NCBI GenBank assembly: GCA_013151585.1 | Contig: JAADHY010000542.1 | Coordinates: forward strand, 4,597-10,795 | Length of the DNA stretch: 6,199 bases | Direction of reading: 5' to 3' | Source: Planctomycetota bacterium | GTDB taxonomy: Bacteria > Planctomycetota > Planctomycetia > Planctomycetales > Planctomycetaceae | Shown: positions 5,591 to 6,199 of the stretch, in pieces | How the letters are laid out: each line of letters begins with the position of its first letter | How positions within the stretch are numbered: position 1 is the stretch's first letter | The notes under the pieces: model-generated | Told to the model about the DNA's origin: nothing | Seen by the model: only the letters and a program-made list of their open reading frames with translations | The model's database searches: none | Program-made: the position numbers and the translations under genes

Positions 5591-6199
5591 TCATTCGGCC
5601 AGTTCCCGCAGCCGGCCCAGCACGGTTTGGGACAAAAACTTGTCCACGTGACCAGCGTGGCGGTTGATGGCATCGAGCCTCAGAGCCTCTTTCGCGTATC
5701 GTCTCGCGTCATCCCGTCTTCCGGCCAAATTGGCGGCCACCGCTCGGCGAGCCCAATACCGAACATTGCTCGGATACCGTGCACATGCCGTTGCCAGAAA
5801 GCTATCCGCCACCGCGGCATCGGCTGAATCCTTTGTATGCTCGAACTTCGCCAAATACCAGTCGGCCAGCGTGGCGTATGACTCGGCCTCCAGGGGATTG
5901 CGACGGATCGCTTCGTTCATGAATTGGACGGCTTGGCGAAACAGCGTCTCGAGCCGGTCCTCCTGCCGCTCCGCTTCCGCCGACTTTGCTGCTGCCGCCC
6001 ACCGCGCGAAACAGAATTCGGCCGCTCGGCGATACGGGACCGCTGAAAGGGGATCCACCCGAGCCGCTTCTTGGTACAAGCGAAGCGGTCGGTCGGCGCC
6101 GCGTCCTTCCACGACAGCCAAATCGGCCGCCGACACGAGGGCCCGCCGCTGGAGCACCGGCAGAGTGGCGGTGAGCAGACAGCCAAGAAAGGCCGCCGC
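5591..6199 (-). CDS. C-terminal TPR tail of a membrane protein, probably O-antigen ligase family (partial)
   Basis: The frame is open to the right edge, so the N-terminus is missing; 202 residues are visible. They begin with a hydrophobic stretch (AAAFLGCLLTATLPVL, visible residues 1-16) that looks like the end of a last membrane helix, followed by QRR. The rest is helical and TPR-like: about 22-63 (LYQEAARVDPLSAVPYRRAAE), 85-118 (QAVQFMNEAIRRNPLEAESY then LADWYLA), 125-145 (FLATACARYPSN) and 148-180 (RRAVAANLAGRRDDARRYAK, EALRLDAIN). A GTG at 6157 could be read as a start but would cut into the hydrophobic segment, so I treat it as internal. Planctomycetal O-antigen-ligase-like proteins often end in this way (last helix, then TPRs with AxxxDPxxxxPYRxxA), which would imply a role in polymer or glycan transfer at the cytoplasmic membrane. 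Without the missing WzyC-type core this stays tentative; a different multi-spanning TPR protein is the alternative. Its stop is 686 bases before the DUF1573 gene. Confidence 0.7.
   Translation of the reverse strand, partial: AAAFLGCLLTATLPVLQRRALVSAADLAVVEGRGADRPLRLYQEAARVDPLSAVPYRRAAEFCFARWAAAAKSAEAERQEDRLETLFRQAVQFMNEAIRRNPLEAESYATLADWYLAKFEHTKDSADAAVADSFLATACARYPSNVRYWARRAVAANLAGRRDDARRYAKEALRLDAINRHAGHVDKFLSQTVLGRLRELAE

Noticed and set aside
5591..5593. TGA read through as selenocysteine, extending the TPR protein
   Set aside because: The residues before the TGA form a natural end (RELAE), the downstream frame shows no homology, and no SECIS-like hairpin of the expected form directly follows.
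4956..5651. 231-codon plus-strand frame
   Set aside because: Overlaps the end of the TPR protein gene on the other strand, is very rich in Ser, Arg and Ala and has no motif.

Overview
The window reads as a chromosomal segment of a Planctomycetota-like bacterium. Base composition is GC-rich (roughly 60% by eye). Three things suggest this group: a DUF1573 protein next to a lipoprotein that fuses a 5'-nucleotidase-like domain to a tetraheme cytochrome c554-like domain; a membrane protein ending in a TPR tail of the kind seen on O-antigen-ligase-family proteins; and a hopanoid gene. The assignment is inference from gene content, not from a marker gene. All five recognised genes lie on the minus strand, so transcription runs from high to low coordinates. 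Two of them run off the window edges.

Layout in transcription order: (1) 6199-5591, the C-terminal 202 residues of a membrane protein with a TPR tail; (2) 5590-4905, a 686-base stretch without a convincing gene, holding a possible terminator and several inverted repeats; (3) 4904-3591, a membrane-anchored DUF1573 protein of 437 residues; (4) 3361-1550, the 603-residue fusion lipoprotein; (5) 1446-877, a 189-residue CYTH-domain protein; (6) 876-349, a 528-base stretch with a candidate promoter and short palindromes; (7) 348-1, the first 116 residues of the radical SAM enzyme HpnH.

The central pair (DUF1573 protein and cytochrome fusion) is the most interesting part. Both are predicted to be anchored to a membrane with their main domains outside the cytoplasm. 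Each carries a closely spaced CxC cysteine pair, and the fusion protein has four CxxCH heme sites. Its nucleotidase-like half has lost several of the residues that hold the two metal ions in active 5'-nucleotidases and has a conserved-looking EPCGC segment near the expected active site. This suggests an extracytoplasmic redox role rather than nucleotide hydrolysis, but no reaction can be assigned from sequence alone. The CYTH protein and HpnH are cytoplasmic enzymes with no evident functional link to the pair. Gaps of 103 to 686 bases argue against one tightly coupled operon. I found no tRNA, rRNA, CRISPR array, insertion sequence or integrase.
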